A stretch of 64,000 nucleotides of DNA, from contig SCHM01000003.1 of the NCBI GenBank assembly GCA_004123355.1, positions 4,235,058 to 4,299,057 on the forward strand, in the 5' to 3' direction. Both the position numbers and the translations under genes were made by a program. The notes below the pieces were generated by a model. It was not told the origin of the DNA and made no database searches. It was given only the letters and a program-made list of their open reading frames with translations. Origin of the DNA: Amphirosellinia nigrospora. Its lineage: Eukaryota > Ascomycota > Sordariomycetes > Xylariales > Xylariaceae. This document shows, one piece after another, positions 36,896-48,685 of this stretch (positions within the stretch are counted from its first letter, which is position 1; the number at the start of each line of letters is the position of its first letter).

Positions 36896-39117
36896 TCTAA
36901 TACTAGTCTCGCGAAGACTTCCGTCTTCAGGATATCGACGTGGCCAATGGGTATCGAGCTAGGCGCAAGTAATCTAGATGTACCGAATATGCTGGTAGAA
37001 GTGACTGCTTCATGAAAGCTGAGCGAATCAAATGCCGTCCAGACCTACCATATCCAAAAAGTCAGATATGATAGTTTGCTCGGCGTTGCGATGTTTATCG
37101 TGTGTTTATATGCCAGGAAATTATTCGAACGCAATCTCGTGGATTCCGATCGGCCGTATACGAATCAAGTCGATCTTCTATGGGCAAGACAGAAGCTGAG
37201 ACGGAGAAGGTCACCTGATGCTGCAAAGCCGACGGTGATGGGGAAATGTCACAAAATGCGCTGAAAGATGCCGCGACCGTGGATTTAGCATTCAAGAGCA
37301 GGCGTTAATCGTCGGCGGTAGGGTCGAATCGATACACGGACACGGGTGAGCGGAGGTGTGGATTAGGAGGAAGACGCCAAGGGGTTCGGGGAATAAACGA
37401 ATGTGGGAGGGTATGGAACGGGATAGATCCGGCAAGCTCGTGGCCCTCACCGTCGGGCTGTTGGGAACTAGACAATGGACGAGCGGCGAGAGAGGAATAA
37501 GGATGCGGAGGATGGAGGACGAACCGAGAGAGCTCGAGGTCTACGCCATGGAAACTGATAAGTGAGAACAAACAACGTCAATGCTCGCGATTAGAGGGAT
37601 GTTTACGCTGCCGTCTAGAGAAGACAAGGGAGCGATTGGAATGATAAAAGGACTACTGTACGTAGCATCCACTATGGACATCCAGCGAGCTACACCAGGG
37701 AACAGGCAGTACTGGACGGGATAGACACGTCGAGGCCCAGCAGAAAATTTCTGTCGATGCTGATTGGTTTTTGCTACGTTGGTCTCATCCAAGGGGAATA
37801 GACTAGACTTGCCTGATTGGGAAAGTGCTCTAGCCTTATTGAAACACTAGCGCAAGGGTTTATCTACACGGTACCTTTTATACTTACTGAAGCAACCTTA
37901 ACAGACAGGTATTGCTAACAGGAACAGAGCAGAGTTCCAGCGAGTCATGCACTGGCCGGTCAGGGCAATTCTAGGTACCCATTAAGGGTAACTAGCCCTA
38001 TGCTGTAGGTACTCCTTAACGACCATTTATTTCAAACAAACCATCAAACAACAACATCCGATGTATGAGCCAAAAGGTGATGTTGCCCGTTGACCCTATC
38101 AGAGTAGATGCAGCTTACTTCGTAACAAAATATGTCTGCGCAGAGTACAAGGAAACAACAAATCTAAGATCGACTAGCCATTTTCAGGGACGGGGATGTC
38201 GAGGCTTAGTTCGGTTCCAACTCCCCGCCGCTAGCGTTATGGGTTGGTTGCCATGTAGATCAAGGGTTCTTCCCCATCAAATACGAGAAACTATTTTATG
38301 CACGCGGGAGCCTCCCTGCCAGCTGATCCCATAATTGTATAAGTATCTATTAGCATCAGCATCTGACCAACTTGGGTAGCGGATACGGATAGTTGAGGTA
38401 ACTTCTTACCAGATGATTTGTATACGAGTTCGATCTCTATTATCTCATGAAATGAATACAGGGGACAAAACTCTGGGGGAATACATAGATGACATATCTG
38501 TTTCGAGACGCTTGCCCCTTTCTTACCTTGGGCATATGTAGGTAGGTAATCTTGGCATGTTGCCATGTTGCCATGCATTTGTGGCTGATGACGTAATTCT
38601 TGGACTGCCCTATGACCCGAGACTAACATTGATGTGGTATCCGAAAGGCCTCCAATGCCATCTCCAAATGAAACGCTATCTAACGGCCCGCCTGCCCTGT
38701 TCATGCAATGCCTAGAGAACATATCGAACGAGGACAGCTCTAGTGTACCAGTAGATGATAAGCTGGGCATATCGCTATCGTCAGCAAGCTGGAAAGACTT
38801 TACACTTTCTGATCAAAATTCACCAATAAAAAAATGTCACATGTTCACCATACCATTATTATACTTAGTCCTAATCTTAGAAGCTTTTAGGGATCTAGGT
38901 AGGCTACTGTCACACGTCACGCGACCATCTGTGAGGGCTGTGTGAGGGCCTTCTCTGTGCTCACCATCACCTCTCTATATTCCAGCACCGTAGCTCAGCA
39001 TCTTCTGACGGATCGATACCTACACACTACTCCTTGCTAGTGCATGCCGGGATTCCTCGATTCATTTTTCGCAATTTTGTTGCGTAGCCTAACAGTTCTA
39101 CATCTTCTGTTGCCAAG
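36896..39117. other. Gene-free interval
   Basis: The first few hundred bases are the presumed promoter of the channel gene. Open frames at 37305-37571 on both strands are mutually overlapping, low-complexity Arg/Gly reading and are not supported. A short tandem GTTGCCAT repeat occurs at about 38558-38574. Confidence 0.4.
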
Positions 39118-39122
39118 GCACT

Positions 39123-39481
39123 TGTCACACGGACCCTGGCCAGTGCGCAATACAGTGCCACACAGGGTCACATACGGAGCTCGCGAAATACTACCCTACG
39201 AGGCTATGGCAGTCGTACGAGGTTATCGTGAGTCTCAGAAGCATATATCGAAGCTGAACTCGAACCCGAAACACTCGCCTCACCGGCTACAGAGGTCTTA
39301 CCTTTCGGTCCCGTGAAGAAGGGAAAGGAAAGGAAAGGAAGGGGAATTCTGAGCATAAAAGGCGGCGAATCCTCCCCTCAAACGGAGGAAGGAATTAGAT
39401 CTATATGGCCCCTTTGGCACCCTAGTCGTTTATTACTCAATTTGAACCTATTCCAAGCCCTCAATTAGAGCCCTTGTGACA
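39123..39481 (+). mobile_element. Solo LTR of an LTR retrotransposon (copy 1)
   Basis: A 359-bp fossil LTR with ends TGTCAC...GTGACA and a perfect 5-bp target duplication GCACT on each side (39118-39122 and 39482-39486). No internal retrotransposon sequence is attached, so it is a solo LTR left by recombination. It is closely similar to the copy at 41248, implying a fairly young family; superfamily unassigned. Confidence 0.85.
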
Positions 39482-39486
39482 GCACT

Positions 39487-41242
39487 CTACCTAGGCCTTT
39501 CCGCAGGTTCTGAGCTGTTACCTCTAATAGCAAATACTACGCTGACTTCCTTGATGACTTCCCCAACGACATGGATATAGCAATACGAAGCTCAATATTG
39601 TGACTAGCTATATAATAGGCAAGGAACCATACACGTGTCAGCCGGATTCACATAAACAGGTAATGCATAACTCGCCTTCACGTAGACGACTATGAATCTA
39701 CTACCGTCAGGATTTTGATGTGCGGACTTGGCAAGACCTAGTAGCCAAGGGCGCTAACATCACATACAGAAATCGATCGAGGGATATGGCAAGCAAATCA
39801 CCGTAAACTTGATAATGATCCGATATAAAGCCAATCTATAGTGGACTATACCTCTCATACCGACGTCCATAGCCGAGAGCCGGAGTGCTGTTTACGTCTA
39901 CTAAGAGCTGACCCTGAGTCGGCCTTCGGGCGTAGTTTCAACAGCTCCTAGAAATTAAGTCACAGTTTCAACCCCTTTTTGCAATAAAGCACACTCGAAA
40001 TCACAAAATAGAAATTATCTTGTTTATAGCTAGATTCGCCTACAAAGGCGTTTTTCGGACTTTCGGGCACCCCTGAGATGTTAGCATCCAGGCGGACCGC
40101 TCCAATGTAGTGCTAGGGGGCTAGTTCACAATATTTGTCAGGTATATAAGTCGGGTGTCAGTTTGCGATGTTAGGATATATGGCTATCTAAGTTTTAGTA
40201 CAAGTGAAACATCAGATAAGTAAGTAAACTTGCGGCCTCGAATTTGTTATGTCACACTAAGTCCAAGCCTTGAGTCCCAATTCAAGTTTACGGGATACTT
40301 GATTAGGATACGAGATATTGTGCAAGTTGCCAGGCGTCTCCCGATTTGATAGATTAGATTACCTAGTTATGACCAGGACTCGTGCTCAAGTGCTCGGAAC
40401 ATAGGCTTTCTATCCAGATAATAGTCTCTTTAGGGTTTATAGGGACTCTAACTCTTATTTCTCTCTACAATGCAACCTCGCCTATACCCCTTATTCATAA
40501 AATATCTAAAAGCTTCCTCCCTTAATGGGACTTTCAATTCCAACCCTTCAAGACAAGTCCATATTACACGAGGTTATTATAACCATTACTCCCCCTATCT
40601 CCAGCTATATGCTTTAAACCTTGTGAGGGGTCGGATACTGGTTAGTCTAGGGGTTCGGGTCGCTTGCGACCTTGTGGCTCACCTGTATCTCACTAGATCT
40701 ATACCTAATTACCTATATACTTGACCGATTTACGAGATCTCGGCATTTGCCATTTTTTCAAAATTCGTTTTGACCTTGTGCGAATGCGCGCGCAACCAAC
40801 ATATAATGCCAAGTTAATTTTTTCCCTCCAAGGTAGGAGTTCGCCTCGATGGAATCTCCGTCGACGTATTGTGCCCTTGTCGACTCGGAGTGTATCGCAG
40901 TCTCGATTATACCCCGATTTATTGCCATGTATACTTCGTCTTCAGCGACGAGGCCAAATTATCTCCTTCTACACTAGAACTATTATATTGAATATAAACA
41001 AATACTTCTCCAGTATTATAAGCCTTAATATCATGAGTCCCGCAGCACTGCGGCCATATTCCCATCTAACACTATTCATTAGTATTTGCTCTCGCATGGA
41101 TTCCAGGAAAGAAGAAAGCATTATGCTTTCCGACGACCGTTATACTATTATATCAGTAGGGCCATCAGCGCGTCGGTGACAAATCAGGAAAGTTAGTTAA
41201 GTTGCAGAGTCTTCAGCGCAACAGGATCAGCTATAACAACTA
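39487..41242. other. AT-rich gene-free interval between two solo LTRs
   Basis: No supported gene. Open frames at 40470-41179 resemble no family. Base composition (TA-rich, many TAT/ATA steps) fits decayed repetitive DNA, but no parent element could be named. Confidence 0.4.
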
Positions 41243-41247
41243 CTTAT

Positions 41248-41607
41248 TGTCACACGGACCTTGGTCAGTGCGCAATACAGTGCCACACAGGGTCCCATAC
41301 GGAGCTCGCGAAATACTACCCTACGAGGCTGAGGCAGTCGTACGAAGTTATCGTGAGTCTCAGAAGGCAGATACCGAGCTGAACTCGAACCCGAAACACT
41401 CGCCTCACCGGCTACAGAGGTCTTACCTTTCGGTCCCGTGAAGAAGGGAAAGGAAAGGAAAGGAAGGAGAATTCTGAGCATAAATAGGGCTCGAATTCTC
41501 CCCTCGAGGGAAAAGGAAACCTAGATCTATATGGCCCCTTTGGCACCATAGTCGTTTATTACTCAAATTGAACCTATTCCAAGCCCTCAATCAGAGCCCT
41601 TGTGACA
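41248..41607 (+). mobile_element. Solo LTR of an LTR retrotransposon (copy 2)
   Basis: A 360-bp fossil LTR in the same orientation and family as the one at 39123, with TGTCAC...GTGACA ends. It has its own perfect 5-bp target duplication CTTAT (41243-41247 and 41608-41612). The different duplications show that the two LTRs are separate insertions, not the ends of one element. Confidence 0.85.
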
Positions 41608-41612
41608 CTTAT

Positions 41613-43657
41613 TCTCTTATGTGCGGGAAGTTTCTGCTAGACAGCTCAAGACTAGGATGATAGGAGGACACAACTAACTAGGTACCCATGCAGTCCAACG
41701 TGTAAAGTCGGGCCAAGGTTGATGTAAATGCATGCGTCGCCCACCAAAAGCTATCGGAGACGAGTAATTTACCCCTCTGATTCAGTTCTCGGACTTCTTT
41801 CGGGACACCTTGTAAGTATGAAATGGAGCTAATACCTAACATATGATTCTTCGCAATGCTTTTGTAATATGCCCAAACAAGCAAGCCTAACCAATCTGGA
41901 GTTGAGTGATAAGAGAATTTGTTCTCTAAATCAATACTCTTTTCTCCATATAAACTGGCTCTAAAAAGGGCTAAGATGATTAACGAAATGTAATTGTGAA
42001 GTAAATATGGGATTGAAATCAGAGACGATTATCGAATACCACATTCAGGTTAAACGTTAAACTAACCCCTTTTACTAGGTCTCTCAGCACTGCTTCCCTT
42101 TCCCTTTCGTTATTTTTTTCTCCATCTGTATTGATATAGATGTTGGGCCTAATGCGCATATTAGACTCAGTTTATTTATTGTATTCCAAAACCCTCCTCA
42201 ACTCAAGTTCAACGACTGGGGCAATATCCCTACGCCGAAGGACTGTCCATGCTTCCATACGATAGACAGATAAGCGAGTCCAGCCGCATTTCTAGACACC
42301 AGGAGACATCCTTTCTTCACCTCCTAAATCTAACCTCAAGCTTATCATTTCTTTATATAACTAAAGGAACAGTGTTCACCTTAATGGCAGTGCGCAGCCG
42401 AAGAATACATGGATGTAGCCAGGGCTTCTGTGGAGGACCTGGAGGAGTATTCAAATTATAATAATCTTCTATGAAGTCAAGAAGACCATGGAGGTCTATT
42501 CCTGCATCTCTTCCCATGTAGGAGATTTCTAGTCTCTGCTCCAAATGTTTCGTCTTTTATTTCTTTATTCTCAATTGTCTTAGAAGTTAGAGGTTACGCT
42601 CAGAGATACTCCCATCGGCGTCCGAGGCATAGAGATTTAAGTCCGGGGCCTTTGCTTATGTTACTGATTCTAACATTCGTATGTCGTCAATCACTTACTG
42701 TTTCGCGGATAGTTTCTAGATTATCTCAGTATGTTCTTCAAGTCCCCAACTTAAATACCCCCTTGCTCTTCAAATGACGATGCGAACAAAATAGTGCTCC
42801 TTATCGTACTTCATAGACCTATTTAAAAAGGTAGGGCACCAAGCTCAACATAACGAAGTTGATAGCCTCGTCCAGGTTCTTGGACGTAAATTGCTTGCTA
42901 GATATGTTCACACCTCCTGCTACCCCTTTCTATATTCTCCTTCCTTTTACTCCTTCATAGCTACCAGGACCTTCGTGTGGGTTACTCTTAGGGTACAGTA
43001 TGACGTCTATTATTGCGGGGTGTATGTTCATCGAGCTATATACACAGATTCTAGTCCCCCTATCAAGTCCAGCGAGGCAGTGCTAGCGATCCACGAAGGT
43101 GGTGATAGTATTGCCAAAGGGATGTGTCTAACAATAGCTTTTATGGCTAGTCCGAGCTATGTTATCGGTCTCGGGGTTTTGCAGTTCTCCATACCTCGTG
43201 ATACCTGCTTTAAAATCACGCATTGTACAACTCGTCTGTTTATTTTAACTGTCCATGGCTTTTGCAATTCAACGATTAGACACATCGTAGACCGGTAAGC
43301 ATACAAACATTTAAGACTCCTAATACACACTGGACCGAACTTTTTACCATAAGGAAGTTGCATCATCAACACTATCAACATTATGTACAAAGTGTATACG
43401 GCGGCCGAGTCCAACATATACCTCTCAAACGGGTACAGAACCTCGCCAACTGATACTAAAGCCTTGGCCCTTCATTCGCCATCCCAGTTCAGAATCGAAG
43501 TTTTCCTTAAGTCGTGCGCGTTATAGTGGCGCACCATACCAAAAAGAACTCCAGAAGAAGCAAAAGGGATAGCCATTTGACCCTTTACAAAATACATAAA
43601 ATAGTTAGATTTGATGCTCCCTCATATTCAGTATAACGCAGCAATTTTTGCTTTCTG
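41613..43657. other. Gene-free interval
   Basis: About 2 kb without a supported gene. A minus-strand frame at 42353-42544 and a plus-strand frame at 42891-43298 have no recognised relatives. No terminal repeats were found. Confidence 0.4.
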
Positions 43658-44425
43658 CTAATCAGCGGTCCCTTGACTGCGCGTCTTCCGAGCTGTTCTC
43701 CCTACAGCTGGAACAGCTTTCTTGTCCTTCCTGGGCCGACCAGGTTTGCGAGGTGCGCCGTTAGTACCCGCGCCGTTAGTCTTCAATTTCTTCTCAGGCG
43801 GCGCTGGGTGCCCGTTCTTAATGTTGTTAGCCTCAGGTTCGGCCGCGTCTTCTACGGTATCCGCCTTGCGCTTGTTGTTAGGAGCAGTGACCCCATTCTC
43901 GGCTGAAACGGAATCAACAACGGGCGCCTTGGTAGCCTCTACGGCTGTTGTGGCAACGGGCCCTGTAACATCTATCTTAGGCGCCTCCTCCGCTTGCTTT
44001 TTAGAGTCTACGGGGTTTTCACGAGGGAGATCTTCGTCCGAGTTTCCTCAACTGAGACTGGCTTGGGTGGCTCCACGGTCTCATCTTTCGAACTTGTAAG
44101 CGCGCTGGATTCTATGCCGGATGCCACGGCCTCTGTGGGCGCAGACTCGGATTCTGGAGCAGGGGCCGGAGAAGGGCGGAGGGCTCCTCTGATTGTGCAT
44201 TTGAGCATCAGGCTCGCCCAACTTGTTGCTCGAGTCTTCCTGAGCGTCGGCTGCTGTGGGCCCCTCTGATTTTGTGGCGGTATTGGAGCTAAGTGCGACA
44301 GGCGCATCCGTCGCGGTTGACCCGGCCGGGACCAAAGGCACCATGGAGGCCTCTGCCGTGGCGGCAGGCTCCTTTGTGATGGGAGGTAGGCCGTCCGTAG
44401 TGCCAGGTGCTTTTGACCTCGTCAT
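43658..44425 (-). CDS. AT-hook protein, disordered, probably nuclear
   Basis: A single-exon frame of about 255 residues starting MTRSKAPGTTDGLPP. It is Ala/Pro/Glu/Thr-rich and disordered through most of its length. Its C-terminus has a classical AT-hook in KPGRPRKDKK plus basic patches NKRKAD and PEKKLKTN that could act as nuclear signals, and it ends RTARKTRSQGTAD. The AT-hook suggests binding to the minor groove of AT-rich DNA; no further domain is seen. Two one-base gaps (near 44170 and 44045) divide the literal reading into three frames. It is similar in style to small uncharacterised AT-hook proteins of other ascomycetes. Confidence 0.65.
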
Positions 44426-46114
44426 TAGCGGCCGGCGCTGAATTCGGTCAGGTGTTAGCGCACTGTATCATGTACTGTGTGTCGCGAAATGCTTCCACAG
44501 CTTCATCATGATGCGCAAGCCACAGTTACGTCAGGGCTTGCCAATTGGATGCGCATAAAGGTGCGCGGTATGTTGGCGACACACAAGTTACAAAATGGAA
44601 GGGGACTCTACCTTTGACGATGCTGTCGGGCGTTGCTATCAGACATGTCGATGACGTAAGGACGGCGAGCAACAAGCACGGATACAGTGCGATGGAAGAA
44701 AACTATAGAGTAAAGCAAAATGGGGACGATGAATGGAGTCTTAAGAGATGATGATTCGAAGATTTCGATGGGTGATAGAAGCTGAGGGTTTGACTGTGTG
44801 TAGTGGCTTCGGCCGACTAGAAATGAAGATGAAAGAAGATGAAGAGGAAGGAAAGGAAAGCCGGGCGACCAGATGAGGTTGGATCAGGTCAGAGAAAAGG
44901 GTAGCTCATTGCTCCATCTGCACAGAGTAGGACGAGCGGCCCGGCGAATCAGAGGCGGCGACGGCACGGGAAAACAATGAACAAGGAAGCTCCCATGCGC
45001 CTGCATCGCGTCCTGGGGAGGACGAGGTTTACCTAAGACAACACCCGTCGGGTTAATGGTAAAGCCCCAGGTCGCGGGGCCAGATCCATGGAGGAGGCTT
45101 GACGGATGGTGACACACGAGCGAAGATGGAGGTTCAGATGGTACCTAGGTACTGTCGGTGGATGCTACGAGGACCCGCACATTCCCCTGCTCTCCACGCA
45201 CAGGCCAGATACCGGATGCGTACTTTGGGGTAAGTGTATGGCATTAAATGCACACTGTATCTATCTAGGTAGGGAGGTACCCATTGTATGAATGGTAGAA
45301 GACCTGAGTCGCGGCCTGTTTACAAGCACATTCACCCCATAACTTCGTAATCCCTACCTATTCATAAAAAGATGATGTTCTACGTCGAAACTCAATGAAA
45401 AGGACATGTTTTCGACGAGTTTCTTGTGATATTCGCCACAATAAGAATTCTGAAGAGGTAGGCTTCTACCTATCGGCACTGTGATCTCGAAGGCGTGGAG
45501 AGGTACCTGTAATGTTACTCTGAACCCACCAGGCCCATCTAGCCGGCCTTTTGGTTGGAACGATCGGCTCCTGCATCTGACTGACGTCGGCCCAAGCTTT
45601 CATCATTGGATAAGGTCTAGAATTGCGTGCATGCAGTAGCGGCTGGGTATCGACCCCACAGAAGCTTTGACAGTGTTTCAAGCCGGCTCTTCAGGATTCG
45701 TCGCGTTTTCTACAGCGTTTCTATTAGCCTATAATTAGACGAAATAAAAAAGGCAAGTAAAACAAATTCTCCTAGTAAAATCCTAGTTTTAAAGCGCAAA
45801 AGGCGATGGACTTACACGGACGCTACAATTGTAGAGACTTTTACTTCAGAGATATAATTAGACCTGATGCGAAGCTACCTAACTGAGATGTCAATGCATG
45901 TTATTCGTTCTGAGCTTAACTGGGATAAGCTCTTCTGACACCGCAACCTCTAATTTTGGAATCATCATGGATACTTCTGCTGGGAAGTTGAGACTTCGCT
46001 GGTCTTGTTTAAATCAGGTGTTTGAACGCCTATAATTGATTCTGATTCTATGCTCTAACTTGAATTATGTCAATGGTGTAGTTAGATGGAAAATGAAGGG
46101 CCGCAGGAGTTCTT
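44426..46114. other. Intergenic, nothing recognised
   Basis: This holds the upstream region of the AT-hook gene and the 3' side of FAD1. A perfect 12-bp palindrome GTACCTAGGTAC lies at 45141-45152. Open frames at 44884-45117 and 45466-45681 are unsupported. Confidence 0.4.
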
Positions 46115-47640
46115 CTATAGGTGGTTATTTATCTCTCCCAGTCGTTCCTCGTCGTCACCTATTAATTTATAGGCTGGCAAGAAACCAACGCCATTCTTGT
46201 CATGCTTCTTTAAATTAGGATTTGGTTGCGTATCTTTTGTGCCGCCTAAACTTGTGTAGCCCTTATTGATTGCGTTAACGCATGCTCTACAAGGCCTGCA
46301 CAGGCCAGTGTCGCGAGGCAACTCACCTGGTCATATAATGGACAGTATGGGATTTCCAAGTGTCGGATGAACTGGGACGTGTTAGTTACTAAAAAAGAGT
46401 TGATACGGTCGTAGAACGCGGCTCGGGACGGGATTTCTTTACGCACCGCCCAGATTTCAGCTGTTCATCAAGATTAGCTCAGGTAATGAAATATCCGGGA
46501 ATTGACAACTCAATTCGAGCGTCTAGAGTAGAAAGCTGATACATGCGAAAGGAAGATGAGAGTGAAGAAGTTCGGCTACATACCATAATGCCAATCAATC
46601 ACCGGATGCACCCGCATGAAATCCGGCCATCCCCATCCGTCGGATCAAAATGCGTCAACTTCTCACCGTGCGGATCTGTCCTTCGCGTCCCTACAAATAT
46701 AGCTTTAATATCCCGATGGTCTGCCAGATATGCCTCTAAACCTTGTTTCATTCCTAACTCATAACGGGTGACCTCTAATCGATATTCGGCCGACGACGAG
46801 ACAACAAAATCGTCTATTTCGGAAAATGGATGCGGAGATACAATATATACAGCTCGGAATGCGTCGGGGAAACATATAGGATCAGATGTACCATTCGGGA
46901 ATTTGGATGACGAGTTCTTGTTCGGCGGGGGAATGCGATGCGCAAGACACGCGAGGATTATGATGAGAAGCACGAGGCCTTGAAGTCAAGCATTAGTATC
47001 TGCACTACATAATCGCACAACAGAGCGCAAGCCTTTCTACCTACAGTCTTTCCCGCCGTTATACGATATAGATATTTCTTGAGGCCTATATAGTACAGCA
47101 TCAGCGAATGACCGAAGCCCGAGGAAATTGTCTCTGGGGAGGGAGGCGTAAGACGTACTCGTAGCGCTGGAACGCCTCGTCTACTACCCCAATAGCCTCG
47201 CGCACTCGCACCTGTACATCTTGGAGTATAGTTCCCCTGTGATCCTCGGCTAGGAATGCGTCGACCTTGTTTCTGATTTTTTTACATACATCGTATAAGC
47301 AGTGAGGAGGCGAGGTGGCCGATACCGAGTTGGTGGGGTAGCTGTCGAGGATTGGTGCGGTCTGATGAACAGTGGAGGTAGGCGGTCGCTGGGATTTTGA
47401 GTCATCGCGAAAATAGCCAAGCGTCAAGCGCCGCAAGTCAGAGCCTCTTAGGCTTGGCCGCAATACTGGATGTTGGTTAGGTATAAGTGTCTTGGGAAGC
47501 CGAGTTGAGAACCCTCCAAGAGCCGTCGAAAAGCTGTCTGTCTGGATGGTGGGGTACTCGACTACCTTAAGTGGTAGGTGTACTAGGTAGATATTAAGCG
47601 GGCGAGCTCGGCACCAAGCAATCCTGCTCCTGGCGAGCAA
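46115..47640 (-). CDS. FAD1: FAD synthase (FMN adenylyltransferase)
   Basis: Transfers AMP from ATP to FMN to make FAD; a PAPS-reductase-like cytosolic enzyme. Exon 1 ends at 47045 with ISISYNGGKDC, the PP-loop-like signature, split by intron 46979-47044. Exon 2 (46978-46584) gives LVLLIIILACLA, AVYIVSPHPFSEIDDFV, YLADHRDIKAIFVGTRRTDP, HGEKLTHFDPTDGD and, after one missing base near 46634, WPDFMRVHPVIDWHY. Exon 3 is only 14 nt (46460-46447, AEIWA). Exon 4 (46371-46327) is FIRHLEIPYCPLYDQ. Exon 5 (46261-46115) is GYTSLGGTKDTQPNPNLKK ... FLPAYKLIGDDEERLG. The N-terminus is uncertain: the frame opens at a TTG at 47640, and ATGs at about 47655 lie in another frame. It is divergently arranged with the ENA ATPase across about 1 kb. 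Confidence 0.88.
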
Positions 47641-48685
47641 CCATGATCGACATGAAAAGTATTGAGAAAAAGAACGAATCCACTGATATCGACGAGATTG
47701 CGGATATTCGGCGTTTACCTATAATATGTAAGGAAGTCCTGTGAGGTTGGGACTGATGTAAGACTCCTATTCCGCATATTTCCTTGGGGCCTGATCATCG
47801 AACACGGTCGAACCGCGCCGATAACTGATAACCTTGGAACTTAGAGGACTAGGTAGGGAGTTTAGGGGCTCACCGACCACGGCAAGCGAGTCAAAATGTG
47901 GCTACGCCTGGCAAGCCGTCCGGCAGCTGGCCCGTAAACGTGCCGGATTCCCGATGATTAGACCACCACACCAAGATTAGCCAAGCTCGGGCCAAGCGGA
48001 TTAGCGCAGAGGCGTGCTAGGTCACGTGGTTGGTGGTGTCGCCTGGGCGCCATAAGAAATACCTAAGTCTGCTAGAGGTTAGAACTTGGCATTACAACTG
48101 CCAAGGTAGCGGTCGAGCTTGGGACCAAGCCTCTGATATGTCCAGTTGTTGGCCCAATAGAGCACAGTAGTTCTCAGCGATGGCCAGAGCCTTCAGTTGC
48201 GTTGCCCAGGTTTTGACTTTCTTCTGGTCGTACACTAAGGGCTTGTGAGATAGCCCGGCCCAATGAGACTATACAGATGGACGCCGGTGCATGCCCCAGG
48301 CTCTGGGTATGGGATCGGCTTTCTCGTTCTCACGCCACAAGATCATATGAATCCTTCATAATGATGATAACAACGCTCTTGGTACTCTTGGCGATGGCCA
48401 TGGCATGGGACAAGTATCTAACACCAAGTTATGGCAAGTCTATCAGTCGGCCGGGTACATAATACCAAGTCTCCCCTCTTCTTGGCATGACGAAATAACT
48501 CATGAAACAAAGTTCAGTGCTTCTTTTGTCCGTGCCTACGATCTCTATAATTATAGGGCGTCTCTCTGTATGTTCTCTATAAGGAAAAATAAGGCGTAAC
48601 ACAATCCACAGCACCATTGTACTCTTCATGAAGTTCCTTCACTCGCTTCCCTACGTAGAGTACCAGAACCACTTCTCACTTAACA
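47641..48685. promoter_or_regulatory. Shared upstream region of FAD1 and the ENA-type ATPase
   Basis: The two genes diverge from this roughly 1-kb interval. It contains a palindromic CACGTG at 48023-48028, a core bound by bHLH factors in fungi, and no open frame of note. Regulatory function is inferred only from position and motif. Confidence 0.4.

Noticed and set aside
37305-37571. Paired open frames on both strands upstream of the channel gene
   Set aside because: Mutual antisense Arg/Gly-rich reading of promoter DNA with no conserved features.
39123-41607. One complete LTR retrotransposon spanning both LTRs
   Set aside because: Each LTR has its own different 5-bp target duplication and the DNA between carries no recognisable retrotransposon parts.
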